This document shows, piece by piece, positions 1 to 9,304 of a DNA stretch of 64,000 bases (within the stretch, counting starts at the first letter, position 1; each line of letters starts with the position of its first letter). Below the pieces are notes generated by a model. That model was not told where the DNA came from and did no database searches. It was given only the letters and a program-made list of their open reading frames with translations. Source of the stretch: Gilliamella apicola (GTDB lineage Bacteria > Pseudomonadota > Gammaproteobacteria > Enterobacterales > Orbaceae); the NCBI RefSeq assembly GCF_000599985.1, contig NZ_CP007445.1:1054001-1118000 (forward strand). The letters run 5' to 3'. Position numbers and translations under genes: made by a program.

Positions 1-40
1 TATCGATAGTTTAAAAAATAATTTTTATCGTTGTACAGTC

Positions 41-112
41 AGTCATTTTGTCAAAAAGTTTGAGGTTATAGCTATGTTTCAGTCAAAAGAATTTTTTAGA
101 TATAACTTTTAA
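41..112 (+). repeat. Diverged single copy of the 188-bp repeat element
   Basis: The stretch around TGTCAAAAAGTTT, followed by a TATAGCTATGTTT-like segment and AAAAGAAT, aligns with the first ~60 bases of the repeats at 13841-14296 (TGTCAAAAAGTTTCAGATTA and onward). It is diverged and lacks a clear matching right arm. The rest of the first 489 bases is AT-rich, holds no gene, and has a weak hairpin (AAAATAC/GTATTTT) at 284-307 upstream of vgrG. Confidence 0.45.
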
Positions 113-489
113 TAAAAGTTCTGAGCAAAACATTCAATATAAAACCTAATAAAGCAAAATTTTGTTAATCCTTTTTTGATAATTCTTAAGCAATATATTT
201 TAATTATATTTTGATAATTAATTAATGATATCAGTAAGTTATCTATCTAATTTAAGTTAAAGAAAATTTCAAAAAAAGGTTGCAAAATACGCAAAATAGG
301 GTATTTTTATACTCTTTTTTAGGTTGTTTTTTAACGTGAATTCATTAAATCGTTTTACCTATAATAATAAATTCTAAAATAATCAAATCATTAGTAAAAA
401 ATAACACTAAATAATTATTAATAACAATAAACATAGTTCAATAAAGCAAAGTTGTATTTGCTATATACATGAAATATATCGAGGATAAC

Positions 490-3400
490 ATGGATAAAGG
501 ATTAACCAATCTGGTGAATCAATTAGGCAATGGTTTAAGTCATGGTTTAAAGAATGGTTTGGTTAATGGCGCGGGTCACAATCGCTATACATTAAATATG
601 GATGGGTTGCCTGCTGAGATTTCAATCTTACAGGTTGAAGGTAATGAGCAACTTAACCAGCCTTGGCACTATACGATTACTTTTACCAGCTCGAATAAAC
701 ATCTTCTTGTCGAGTCATTTCTTAATCAAAATGCCTGTTTGAGTTTTAACTCGGCGAATTTTAACAATTTAAGTGATATTGCAACGAAAGGACTTGATGC
801 GCTCAATTCTTTAACCTCTGCTAATCCTTTACAAGCATTAAAACAGTCCGAGCCATTAAAACAGTTAGATAAGTTTACACAATCCAATCCACTCGATTCA
901 CTTAACTCTTTAACGCAACTCAATCCTCTTAATTCCTTAAACTCATTATTATCTCAAGGTGGCTCCCGTACTCTTTATGGTGTGATAACCCAGTTCAGTC
1001 AATTATCAGTCAGTAATGACGAAGCCCGTTATCAGGTGGTTTTGTCCTCGCAATTAGCCAAACTGGCATTAAGTCATAACTGTGCTATTTTTCAAAATCA
1101 GAGCGTTATCAGTGTGGTTGAAGAGGTATTGCGCGGTCATGGTTATACAGGGATTGATTATCGTTTAGCACTTAAAGAGCAATACCCTGAGCGTGAATTT
1201 ATCACCCAGTGGCAAGAGAGTGACCTTGAGTTTATTCAAAGACTGCTTGCTGATGTGGGCGTCTATTTCCGATTTGAAACCCATGGTGAACACAATTGTG
1301 ATGTGATGGTCATCAGTGATTATGAACAAGGTTATCAGCAGGTGGCTGATATTGTCTACAAACAACCAAGTGGCACACTGGATAACGGCGTTGAAAGTGT
1401 CTGGGATATGACCTTGCACAGTCAAATGGTGGAAGCTTCGGTAACAGTACAGGATTATAACTACCGAGATGCGCAGGCGAACTTACTGGGTGAAGTTAAC
1501 AGCCAACAGAAAGATAACACCACTTATGGCACCGATTACCGTTATGATGAGCACTATAAAGGATTAAATAGTAATGGTAGTAATGCCAATAACAATGATA
1601 TAAATAATCACAACAGTAATAATGATGACGATATTGATAGTGACACAAATAATCATGATGACGATGATGATGAAAACAGTGGTGGTATCGATACCGACGA
1701 TAGTCAAGACAGTAACGGCAATAGTAATGACATCGACAATGATAGCGATAACACTAACGGTAGCAATAGCAATAGCAATAACAACAGCAGTGATATTGAC
1801 CGTAATCAAGCTAACACGAGTAATGGTGTTGAAAGTGGTGAATGGTATGCACGCATTCGCCATGAGCGAGCAATTAGCCGTCAAATCCTTATCCGAGGTA
1901 AAAGTAATCAGGCCAATTTAGCTCCGGGTCAACATATCCGCATCAAAGGTAGCATGATTGCCGGAATAGATGAAGGCATAATGATATTAACGGTGCAAGG
2001 TCAGGGAAACCGCAGTGATGCTTATGAACTGACTTTTACCGCTATTCCTTACCAGCCATTAAAACCTTACCGCCCGGAGCCTATCCCTTTCCCAACCATT
2101 GATGGCACCTTACCGGCACGGGTAACCAGTCCGGATAATGACACCTATGGTTATATTGATACACAAGGGCGCTATCGGGTTAAATTTAACTTTGACTTAA
2201 AAGAGTGGCGAAACGGTGAAGAGAGCTTATGGTTAAGACTGGCTAAACCGTATGCCGGCAGTACCTATGGTTTTCACTTTCCACTGATTGACGGCACAGA
2301 AGTTGCAGTTGCGTTTACTAACGGTAATCCGGACCGACCTTATATCGCACATGCGATGCATGACAGTCAACACCCTGACCATGTGACCACCATAAACAAA
2401 CATCGTAATGTAATTCGCACACCGGCGAATAATAAGTTACGGATGGATGATAAACGCGGACAAGAGCACATCAAGTTAGCGACCGAATATGGTAAAACCC
2501 AGCTTAACATTGGGCATTTAGTTGACCAAAACAAAACCCAGCGAGGTGAAGGGTTTGAACTGCGCACCGATGAGTGGGGAGCGATTGCTGCCAATAAAGG
2601 CTTATATCTGACCAGTCAGACCGAACCTAAAGCGCAGGGTAAACAGCTTGATATGCAAGCTGCCATTACTCAGCTTGAAAATGCGTTATCAATTGCCAAA
2701 GCCTTACAAAATGCAGCAACTGCCTCTGAAGCTCATGGTGCGGATACCGACAGTCAAGAACAACTTAAAACAACATTAACCCAGTTAGCCCAAAGTGGTA
2801 TTCTTGCTTATGCACAAGAGGGCATTGCTTTAACCAGTCCGGAAAATATCCAACTATCAACGTCAAATAGTGTATCGGTGACCAGTGAAAACCAAACTGA
2901 CATCAATGCGTTAAAAAATATAACCGTCTCATCCGGTGAATCCATCGGTCTATTTGCCCATAAATCAGGAATGAAAGTCTTTGCCAACCAAGGTGATGTT
3001 GAGATGCAGGCACAAAATGCCAACCTGAATATGACCGCTAAACAAGATATTAAAATAGACAGTGTAGATGGTGAACTGACGGTTACCGCAAATGAAGAGC
3101 TGACGTTAATGTGCGGAGGTTCATACATCAAAATTAGCAGTGCAGGGATTGAACTGGGCACGGCTGATAATGTTTATATAAAAAGTAATGCCATGCAAAA
3201 AATGGGGCCGGCTTCAATACCGACTCCTTATCTTAGCTTACCTTATGTCAATGGATATAGCGAATTTTTTATTCTAACGGATCATGAAACTGGCAAGCCT
3301 TTACCTTTCCATTCTTATCAAATTGAAATTAATGGACAAATTGTTAGTGGTATCACAGATGCAAAAGGGCATACCCGACGAATATTTACTGAGAATCCAG

Positions 3401-3504
3401 AAACAATTGTCGGTGAGGCTCTTGAAAATAAATCACAAAATACGTTCGAAGCAAGACATATAGCAACAGGTAAGCGAGTAAAACTAAATTTTAATGATAG
3501 TTAG
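490..3504 (+). CDS. vgrG: T6SS spike protein VgrG (TssI), first copy, with low-complexity inserts
   Basis: VgrG trimers form the needle tip of the type VI secretion system and carry effectors into target cells. Domains in order: gp27-like N-terminal part (GVITQF, EFITQWQESDLEFIQRLLADVGVYFRFE), gp5-like OB fold (TLPARVTSPDND, then GNPDRPYIAHAMHDS), a DUF2345-type beta region, and a C-terminal beta extension (DHETGKPLPFHSYQ). A possible ATG at 469 has no ribosome site; ATG 490 has GAGG five bases upstream, so 490 is preferred (1004 aa). Compared with the second VgrG at 47498-50020 (840 aa) it has an NPL-SLNSL repeat insert near residues 90-155 and an Asn/Asp/Ser tract near residues 358-446. The effector gene follows after 11 bases, so the C-terminal extension may hold effector specificity (inference). 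Confidence 0.93.
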   Translation: MDKGLTNLVNQLGNGLSHGLKNGLVNGAGHNRYTLNMDGLPAEISILQVEGNEQLNQPWHYTITFTSSNKHLLVESFLNQNACLSFNSANFNNLSDIATKGLDALNSLTSANPLQALKQSEPLKQLDKFTQSNPLDSLNSLTQLNPLNSLNSLLSQGGSRTLYGVITQFSQLSVSNDEARYQVVLSSQLAKLALSHNCAIFQNQSVISVVEEVLRGHGYTGIDYRLALKEQYPEREFITQWQESDLEFIQRLLADVGVYFRFETHGEHNCDVMVISDYEQGYQQVADIVYKQPSGTLDNGVESVWDMTLHSQMVEASVTVQDYNYRDAQANLLGEVNSQQKDNTTYGTDYRYDEHYKGLNSNGSNANNNDINNHNSNNDDDIDSDTNNHDDDDDENSGGIDTDDSQDSNGNSNDIDNDSDNTNGSNSNSNNNSSDIDRNQANTSNGVESGEWYARIRHERAISRQILIRGKSNQANLAPGQHIRIKGSMIAGIDEGIMILTVQGQGNRSDAYELTFTAIPYQPLKPYRPEPIPFPTIDGTLPARVTSPDNDTYGYIDTQGRYRVKFNFDLKEWRNGEESLWLRLAKPYAGSTYGFHFPLIDGTEVAVAFTNGNPDRPYIAHAMHDSQHPDHVTTINKHRNVIRTPANNKLRMDDKRGQEHIKLATEYGKTQLNIGHLVDQNKTQRGEGFELRTDEWGAIAANKGLYLTSQTEPKAQGKQLDMQAAITQLENALSIAKALQNAATASEAHGADTDSQEQLKTTLTQLAQSGILAYAQEGIALTSPENIQLSTSNSVSVTSENQTDINALKNITVSSGESIGLFAHKSGMKVFANQGDVEMQAQNANLNMTAKQDIKIDSVDGELTVTANEELTLMCGGSYIKISSAGIELGTADNVYIKSNAMQKMGPASIPTPYLSLPYVNGYSEFFILTDHETGKPLPFHSYQIEINGQIVSGITDAKGHTRRIFTENPETIVGEALENKSQNTFEARHIATGKRVKLNFNDS
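1561..1827 (+). repeat. In-frame Asn/Asp/Ser low-complexity insert in VgrG1
   Basis: About 89 codons made almost only of AAT, AAC, GAT, GAC and AGT/AGC. They sit between HYKG and VESGEWYARIRHE, a junction where the second VgrG has only a short linker. The tract lies inside the N-terminal gp27-like region. The reading frame is kept, so it is an expansion and not a frameshift. Confidence 0.85.
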
Positions 3505-3515
3505 GATAAAGAATA

Positions 3516-5093
3516 ATGAATGGAAAGAGTAATAAAAAATCAGCAAAACCAACATCCGCAGGGAGTGTTACTGCCACAACTCTTGATGATGCATCCGCAT
3601 TAGGTACAGTTTTATTAGTAGATAATCCTGTCGATATTTTTTATTTATGTAATAAAATGCAAGCAGCAAAAAATTCCCCCTATATTTGTAAAACAAATAA
3701 TACGCCACGATATCAACGACAAGTAACCATGTGGATTAGGCAAGATGCTGCAAGTTTTGGGTATCAATTCCCTTATTGCGGTGAGGTAGGATACAACATG
3801 ACCACTGAACCACCTACACCATTAATGAGTAAAAGTGAACCGTCTCGACCAAGTTATTGGCCAGTATCAAAATATCAAATGATCTATCGTGAATACCGCG
3901 AAGCAAATATATATGGTGACCCAACAGGAGGTTATCGATTTGATTTTGGTGGCGTTAACGTGGTTGATTCTATGGTTAATAAAACAACACTTGAAAACGA
4001 GTTATCGCTAAAAAGAAGTAGTGATAATGACATTGAAGAAGGATATCGAACACTCAATCCTGAGAAAGCAAATGAGCGGTTTCCAAATGGGCGAGGTATG
4101 ATTAGAATTCCTGACGTAATTAAAAAAAAGGATCATACTTTAACCGGTGAAAAAGGTTATCATCCTGATAATATTAATACTGTTATTGAAATAAAATTTC
4201 CAGGAGATAGCCTTAAGGAGAAGCAGTATATGGATTATTTAATAATAGCAGGAGGCAATCGTAATAAATTGCGTTTAATGACATTAAAGCAATGTCAATT
4301 TCGTAACCGCAAAGATAAAGAAGAAGAGATGCTTGCCAATGCTAAAGACGATCCACTTTATCAAACTATTGGCGAAACCGCTATGGCCAATCCCAGATCA
4401 GTACTTACCATTGAACAGCGCATGCAGCTTGAATATGATGCTATATACAAGCATATTATTAAATGGGTTAAACAACAAGAGATTGAGTACAGCCGCCCAC
4501 AATTAGTAGCAATTGATGATTCCAACCAAAAAAGATATGCAGAAGCTTGGCAACGTTATGAACAACGGCATGAGATGATTGTTCACTATCCATTAGCTTC
4601 AGTTGGCATTGCAAGCATGTCCGCAATGGTTGGTGCTTTAGTCACTGGAACCTCCGTTACCGAAATAGCAACTACAACAACAGTGGTTCGTAGTGGCGCT
4701 AAAGTCATAGAATTTACCCCAATAACAAAAGCCACAGTAGCAACCGTTGGAGCAGCATCTTTGCCATTAGCAGCCGAGCAGGGAATGACTAATAATTATG
4801 TATTAGAGCGCAATGGGCAGCTTACCTATTATCCAGAATTTAATGAGCAAGAAAAGCTTAAATATGAAGATGATCGCCTTATTGAAATTGATTATCGTTA
4901 TCAGCAGAATTTAAAGTTTGATAAAATAAACACAACAATAGGATATATCGATGATTCTGCCGAAGCTAAGCAAAATAAAGACAGATTTCGGTTGGATAAA
5001 AACAATTATAAAATTCATTACTATCCATATCGACAACAGTTTTATTACTATTTTACTCCCGGCGATGAACCAACAGATTTTGAAAGCAATTGA
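3516..5093 (+). CDS. Probable T6SS nuclease effector, VRR-NUC / PD-(D/E)xK type
   Basis: 525 aa, 11 bases after vgrG and directly before three immunity genes. A nuclease core is visible: IPDVI with D200, then VIEIKFPGD with E225 and K227, and a downstream Gln (Q237). This is the PD-(D/E)xK arrangement of VRR-NUC domains, a fold used by known antibacterial T6SS effectors such as Salmonella TseV. A hydrophobic Ala/Gly/Thr stretch near residues 358-382 could help cross the target inner membrane. The N-terminal ~190 residues match nothing I recognise and may load the protein onto VgrG1. DNA cleavage is inferred, and the exact family should be confirmed by a profile search. Confidence 0.75.
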   Translation: MNGKSNKKSAKPTSAGSVTATTLDDASALGTVLLVDNPVDIFYLCNKMQAAKNSPYICKTNNTPRYQRQVTMWIRQDAASFGYQFPYCGEVGYNMTTEPPTPLMSKSEPSRPSYWPVSKYQMIYREYREANIYGDPTGGYRFDFGGVNVVDSMVNKTTLENELSLKRSSDNDIEEGYRTLNPEKANERFPNGRGMIRIPDVIKKKDHTLTGEKGYHPDNINTVIEIKFPGDSLKEKQYMDYLIIAGGNRNKLRLMTLKQCQFRNRKDKEEEMLANAKDDPLYQTIGETAMANPRSVLTIEQRMQLEYDAIYKHIIKWVKQQEIEYSRPQLVAIDDSNQKRYAEAWQRYEQRHEMIVHYPLASVGIASMSAMVGALVTGTSVTEIATTTTVVRSGAKVIEFTPITKATVATVGAASLPLAAEQGMTNNYVLERNGQLTYYPEFNEQEKLKYEDDRLIEIDYRYQQNLKFDKINTTIGYIDDSAEAKQNKDRFRLDKNNYKIHYYPYRQQFYYYFTPGDEPTDFESN

Positions 5094-5127
5094 TAACCAC
5101 TAGGCACAATTAATTATAGGATATACC

Positions 5128-6381
5128 ATGCAAGATAAATTACAAAAGTTATTAGATGAATATCAAGAAAACTATAACAGATTTACCTATGGTCATTATT
5201 TAGATCCCAATAATATTGAAGATGCCATAAAAACAGGTTTGGTAGGGTGTTATTACTTAGACCAGGGGTATCTACCTGAAAAGCGCCAAGCAATAGGTCA
5301 GGTTTTGGCACTATATGATAAATATTGGGGCAATAAACTAAAGTTTGGTTTTTTTGATGGAGATTCTAACCAACTGCATCCTTATCAACAATTCAGTATA
5401 GATAAAAAGCAAGATCTTATTAATAATTATGCATTAGATGTATTGAATTTTTATTGGAGTAATGTTGATAATTTAGAATTTGTTCCCGAATACCTAATTA
5501 AAACTTTTTCGGAACCAGAGTGGCATGAAAAATTACATCAGTATATAAGTTATGTTCAACTCTATTTACCTATATCCGAACTTAAAGAGTTTGGCGTAGA
5601 GCAATTAATAGCGTTAAATCAACAAATCAGCGAAATATTACAGCCAATGCATGGATTTTTTGGATTAGGTATCCAGCATAGTCATGAGTATTACGATTAT
5701 CAATATTTAGAGTATGAACTGGCTCATCAGTTTTTGGGATTGGATATTTCTAATGTTGAAGCCGATAAGGACTTTAGGGAAGGTTTTAAATGTATCAACT
5801 GGTTAACCATACTAAGTGACCAACTTATAACCGATAAATTAGGCAGTCTTGAGGCGTTAAAAGAGCATAATAATGATAACGAGATCCGGTTTTATCCTTA
5901 CTCAGGAGGCGTGGTTGTTCGGGCAGGTGAGGTTCCTGAACTCGGTGATGTAGCAAGCAACCCCTATCCTAAGCACTATGTTAATGTTAATGCTTTATTA
6001 AAACCCGCACGAGCACCAAAGCTTGGCTCATTAGGTTTTGGTTCAATAAACGGTGAAATTCGTTTTAATAATCGAACATCAAAAGAGTGGCAATGTCGGT
6101 TTGATGATGTAGAAGCAACGGATAATACAGTAAGTCATGAGCCACAATCAGCGAAAGTTATTAATATGGATTCAAAGGTTCGAATTAGCATACAAACCGG
6201 TCAATTATGCCCACATACGGGCGTTTATTCTGCCCAGATCAATGGCAAGATTGAGTATCGGGAGTTAACTCAAGGTCATAAAGTTGAGCCATTTATTGAT
6301 AGTGAAACGCAACAAGTCTATAACGATGTAACTTGGCAACTGTTACGTCGGGAAGATGGTGGAAATGTCTATCGAAATTAA
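5128..6381 (+). CDS. T6SS immunity protein, TsiV/DUF3396-like, tandem copy 1
   Basis: 417 aa. The central motifs (YYDYQYLEYELAHQFLGLDI, then INWLTILSDQL, FYPYAGGVVVRAGEVPELGD-like and YVNVNALLKPARA) are those of the TsiV/DUF3396 immunity family. The last ~90 residues carry a CPHTGVYSAQ segment resembling a small beta domain of other polymorphic-toxin immunity proteins, so the protein looks like a two-domain fusion. There is no signal peptide, which suggests cytoplasmic action and fits a nuclease effector. The start has AGGA upstream. Two further near-identical copies follow. It most likely neutralises the effector at 3516-5093; alternatively the copies guard against variants delivered by neighbours. 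Confidence 0.82.
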   Translation: MQDKLQKLLDEYQENYNRFTYGHYLDPNNIEDAIKTGLVGCYYLDQGYLPEKRQAIGQVLALYDKYWGNKLKFGFFDGDSNQLHPYQQFSIDKKQDLINNYALDVLNFYWSNVDNLEFVPEYLIKTFSEPEWHEKLHQYISYVQLYLPISELKEFGVEQLIALNQQISEILQPMHGFFGLGIQHSHEYYDYQYLEYELAHQFLGLDISNVEADKDFREGFKCINWLTILSDQLITDKLGSLEALKEHNNDNEIRFYPYSGGVVVRAGEVPELGDVASNPYPKHYVNVNALLKPARAPKLGSLGFGSINGEIRFNNRTSKEWQCRFDDVEATDNTVSHEPQSAKVINMDSKVRISIQTGQLCPHTGVYSAQINGKIEYRELTQGHKVEPFIDSETQQVYNDVTWQLLRREDGGNVYRN

Positions 6382-6399
6382 CCCAATACAGAGCAGTGA

Positions 6400-7653
6400 A
6401 TGAAAAATAAATTACAAAAGTTATTAGATGAATATCAGGAAAACTATAACAGATTTACCTATGGTCATTATTTAGATCCCAATAATATTGAAGATGCAAT
6501 AAAAACAGGCTTGGTAGGGTGTTATTATTTAGACCAAGGTTATCTACCCGAAAAGCGCCAAGCAATCGGTCAGGTTTTGGCACTATATGATAAATATTGG
6601 GGTGATAAGCTAAAGTTTGGTTTTTTTGATGGAAATTCTAACCAACTGCATCCTTATCAAAAATTCAGTATAGATAAAAAACAAGATCTTATTAATAATT
6701 ATGCATTAGATGTATTGAATTTTTATTGGAGTAATGTTGATAATTTAGAATTTGTTCCAGAATATCTAATTAAAACTTTTTCAGAACCAGAATGGTATGA
6801 AAAATTATATCCAGACGTAACTTATGTTCAACTCTATTTACCTATATCCGAACTTAAAGAGTTTGGTGTAGAGCAATTAATAGCGTTAAATCAACAGATA
6901 AGCGAAATATTACAACCAATGCATGGATTTTTTGGATTAGGTATCCAGCATAGTCATGAGTATTACGATTATCAATATCTAGAGTATGAACTGGCACATC
7001 AGTTTTTGGGTTTAGATATTTCTAATGTTGAAGGTGATGAGCACCTTAGAGAAGGTTTTAAATGTATTAACTGGTTAACCATACTAAGTGACCAACTTAT
7101 AGCCGATAAATTAGGCAGTCTTGAGGCGTTAAAAGAGCGTAATAGTGATAACGAGATCCGTTTTTATCCTTACGCTGGCGGTGTGGTTGTTCGGGCAGGT
7201 GAAGTGCCTGAGCTGGGTGATGTAGCAAGCAACCCCTATCCTAAGCACTATGTTAATGTAAATGCATTATTAAAACCCGCACGAGCACCAGAAATTCTTT
7301 CACTAGGTTTGGGTTCAATAAACGGTGAAATTCGATTTAACAAACGAACTTCAAAAGAGTGGCAATGTCGGTTTGATGATGTCGAAGCAACGGATATTAC
7401 AGTAAGTCATGAGCCACAATCAGCGCAGATTATTAATATGGATTCAAAGGTTCGAATTAGCATACAAACTGGTCAATTATGCCCACATACGGGAGTTTAT
7501 TCTGCCCAGATCAATGGCAAGATTGAGTATCGGGAGTTAACTCAAGGTCATAAAGTTGAGCCATTTATTGATAGTGAAACGCATCAAGTCTATAACGATG
7601 TAACTTGGCAACTGTTACGCCGGGAAGATGGTGGAAATGTCTATCGTAATTAA
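6400..7653 (+). CDS. T6SS immunity protein, TsiV/DUF3396-like, tandem copy 2
   Basis: 417 aa, starting 18 bases after copy 1 and nearly identical to it along the whole length. Differences are scattered substitutions, for example KLYPDVTYV where copy 1 has KLHQYISYV, and EGDEHLREGF where copy 1 has EADKDFREGF. The start is ATG in GAGCAGTGAATG, a weak ribosome site shared with copy 3. Copy 1 starts MQDKLQK while copies 2 and 3 start MKNKLQK, so copies 2 and 3 share the duplicated junction. All three read in one direction with no visible terminator between them. Confidence 0.82.
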   Translation: MKNKLQKLLDEYQENYNRFTYGHYLDPNNIEDAIKTGLVGCYYLDQGYLPEKRQAIGQVLALYDKYWGDKLKFGFFDGNSNQLHPYQKFSIDKKQDLINNYALDVLNFYWSNVDNLEFVPEYLIKTFSEPEWYEKLYPDVTYVQLYLPISELKEFGVEQLIALNQQISEILQPMHGFFGLGIQHSHEYYDYQYLEYELAHQFLGLDISNVEGDEHLREGFKCINWLTILSDQLIADKLGSLEALKERNSDNEIRFYPYAGGVVVRAGEVPELGDVASNPYPKHYVNVNALLKPARAPEILSLGLGSINGEIRFNKRTSKEWQCRFDDVEATDITVSHEPQSAQIINMDSKVRISIQTGQLCPHTGVYSAQINGKIEYRELTQGHKVEPFIDSETHQVYNDVTWQLLRREDGGNVYRN

Positions 7654-7671
7654 CCCAAAATAGAGCAGTGA

Positions 7672-8925
7672 ATGAAAAATAAATTACAAAAGTTATTAGA
7701 TGAATATCAAGAAAACTATAACAGATTTACCTATGGTCATTATTTAGATCCCAATAATATTGAAGATGCAATAAAAACAGGTTTGGTAGGGTGTTATTAT
7801 TTAGACCAAGGTTATCTACCCGAAAAGCGCCAAGCAATCGGTCAGGTTTTGGCACTATATGATAAATATTGGGGTGATAAACTAAAGTTTGGTTTTTTTG
7901 ATGGAAACCCCAATCAACTGCATCCTTATCAAAAATTCAGTATAGATAAAAAGCAAGATCTAATTAATAATTATGCATTAGATGTGTTGAATTTTTATTG
8001 GAGTAACGTTGATAATATGGAATTTGTTCCAGAATATTTTATCGAAACCTTTTCAGAACCAGAGTGGCATGAAAAATTACATCAGTATATAAGTTATGTT
8101 CAACTCTATTTACCTATATCCGAACTTAAAGAGTTTGGTGTAGAGCAATTAATAGCGTTAAATCAACAAATCTGCGAAATATTACAGCCAATGAATGGAT
8201 TTTTTGGATTAGGCATTCAGCATAGTCATGAGTATTATGATTATCAATATTTAGAATATGAACTGGCGCATCAGTTTTTGGGTTTAGATATTTCTAATGT
8301 TGAAGCCGATAAGAACTTTAGAGAGGGTTTTAAATGTATCAACTGGTTAACCATACTAAGTGACCAACTTATAACCGATAAATTAGGCAGTCTTGAGGCG
8401 TTAAAAGAGCGTAATAGTGATAACCAGATCCGTTTTTATCCATACGCAGGCGGTGTGGTTGTTCGGGCAGGAGAAGTGCCTGAGCTCGGTGATGTAGCAA
8501 GCAACCCTTATCCTAAGCACTATGTCAATGTTAATGCATTATTAAAACCCGCACGAGCGCCAGAAATTGCCTCACTAGGTTTTGGTTCAATAAACGGTGA
8601 AATTCGTTTTAATAATCGAACCTCAAAAGAGTGGCAATGTCGGTTTGATGATGTAGAAGCAACGGATATAACCGTAAGCCATGAGCCGCAATCAGCGAAA
8701 GTTATTAATATGGATTCAAAGGTTCGGATTAGCATTCAAACCGGTCAATTATGCCCACATACGGGTGTTTATTCTGCCCAGATCAATGGCAAGATTGAAT
8801 ATCGTGAGTTAATCCAAGGCCATAAAGTTGAGCCATTTATTGATAGTGAAACGCAACAAGTCTATAACGATGTAACTTGGCAACTATTACGTCGGGAAGA
8901 TGGTGGAAATGTCTATCGTAATTAA
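7672..8925 (+). CDS. T6SS immunity protein, TsiV/DUF3396-like, tandem copy 3
   Basis: 417 aa, 18 bases after copy 2, same domain plan: TsiV-like core and C-terminal CPHTGVY beta segment. It differs at scattered positions, including EYFIETFSEPE and QQICEILQPMNG. Intact reading frames in all three copies argue that each is under selection or that the duplication is recent. The 3' flank (AACCCAAAACAGAGCAG) repeats the junction found after copies 1 and 2, which marks the duplication unit as about 1.27 kb. Confidence 0.82.
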   Translation: MKNKLQKLLDEYQENYNRFTYGHYLDPNNIEDAIKTGLVGCYYLDQGYLPEKRQAIGQVLALYDKYWGDKLKFGFFDGNPNQLHPYQKFSIDKKQDLINNYALDVLNFYWSNVDNMEFVPEYFIETFSEPEWHEKLHQYISYVQLYLPISELKEFGVEQLIALNQQICEILQPMNGFFGLGIQHSHEYYDYQYLEYELAHQFLGLDISNVEADKNFREGFKCINWLTILSDQLITDKLGSLEALKERNSDNQIRFYPYAGGVVVRAGEVPELGDVASNPYPKHYVNVNALLKPARAPEIASLGFGSINGEIRFNNRTSKEWQCRFDDVEATDITVSHEPQSAKVINMDSKVRISIQTGQLCPHTGVYSAQINGKIEYRELIQGHKVEPFIDSETQQVYNDVTWQLLRREDGGNVYRN

Positions 8926-8974
8926 CCCAAAACAGAGCAGTTAAGGAGATACTAAATTAAAAGAGATACAACCT

Positions 8975-9037
8975 ATGAGTATAAAAGACTTTTATAAAAT
9001 CTAGAAAGAAATTGAAGATAGATCTTGGTGTCATTAA
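8975..9037 (+). pseudogene. Remnant of a small unidentified gene
   Basis: ATG opens MSIKDFYKI, followed by an in-frame TAG at 9002 and readable sequence KEIEDRSWCH before a TAA. It sits where another immunity gene could be expected and may be its 5' stump. The remaining bases up to 9304 show no gene. The family is unknown and the call is weak. Confidence 0.3.
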
Positions 9038-9217
9038 CTAACCCTTGTTGTTTAAAGCGTTAGTTTCTTTCCTTAGTATATCCCTAAGGTTGAGAAACAG
9101 TTATCCAATAGTTCATTCTTTCTTAAATATCCCTATAATGCTTTGAGCGATTCAATTATGAACGATCAAAATGATTACTAACGTTTTTTCACACATTTTT
9201 TATATAATCAGAAATAG

Positions 9218-9245
9218 TTAAGGGAATCAGTCGTAATTCCCTTAA
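9218..9245. terminator. Hairpin between the immunity genes and the PTS operon
   Basis: A perfect 10-bp stem, TTAAGGGAAT / ATTCCCTTAA, with an 8-base loop, lies about 60 bases past the EIID stop codon on the minus strand. There is no long T-run, so termination strength is uncertain. Confidence 0.4.
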
Positions 9246-9304
9246 TTTATAAAAGATGTTGTAATTAAAGCGGTTATTAATCTCTCAATTTGAAATTAAT
9301 TGAA

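Noticed and set aside
1564..1921. Two ~100-codon ORFs on both strands opposite or out of frame with the VgrG1 Asn/Asp tract
   Set aside because: They arise from low-complexity AAT/GAT/GAC repeats, with repetitive Ile/Thr/Val or Met translations and no ribosome sites.
8975..9037. Possible fourth immunity gene
   Set aside because: Only nine codons before a stop and no similarity to the three DUF3396-like copies; kept as a weak remnant only.
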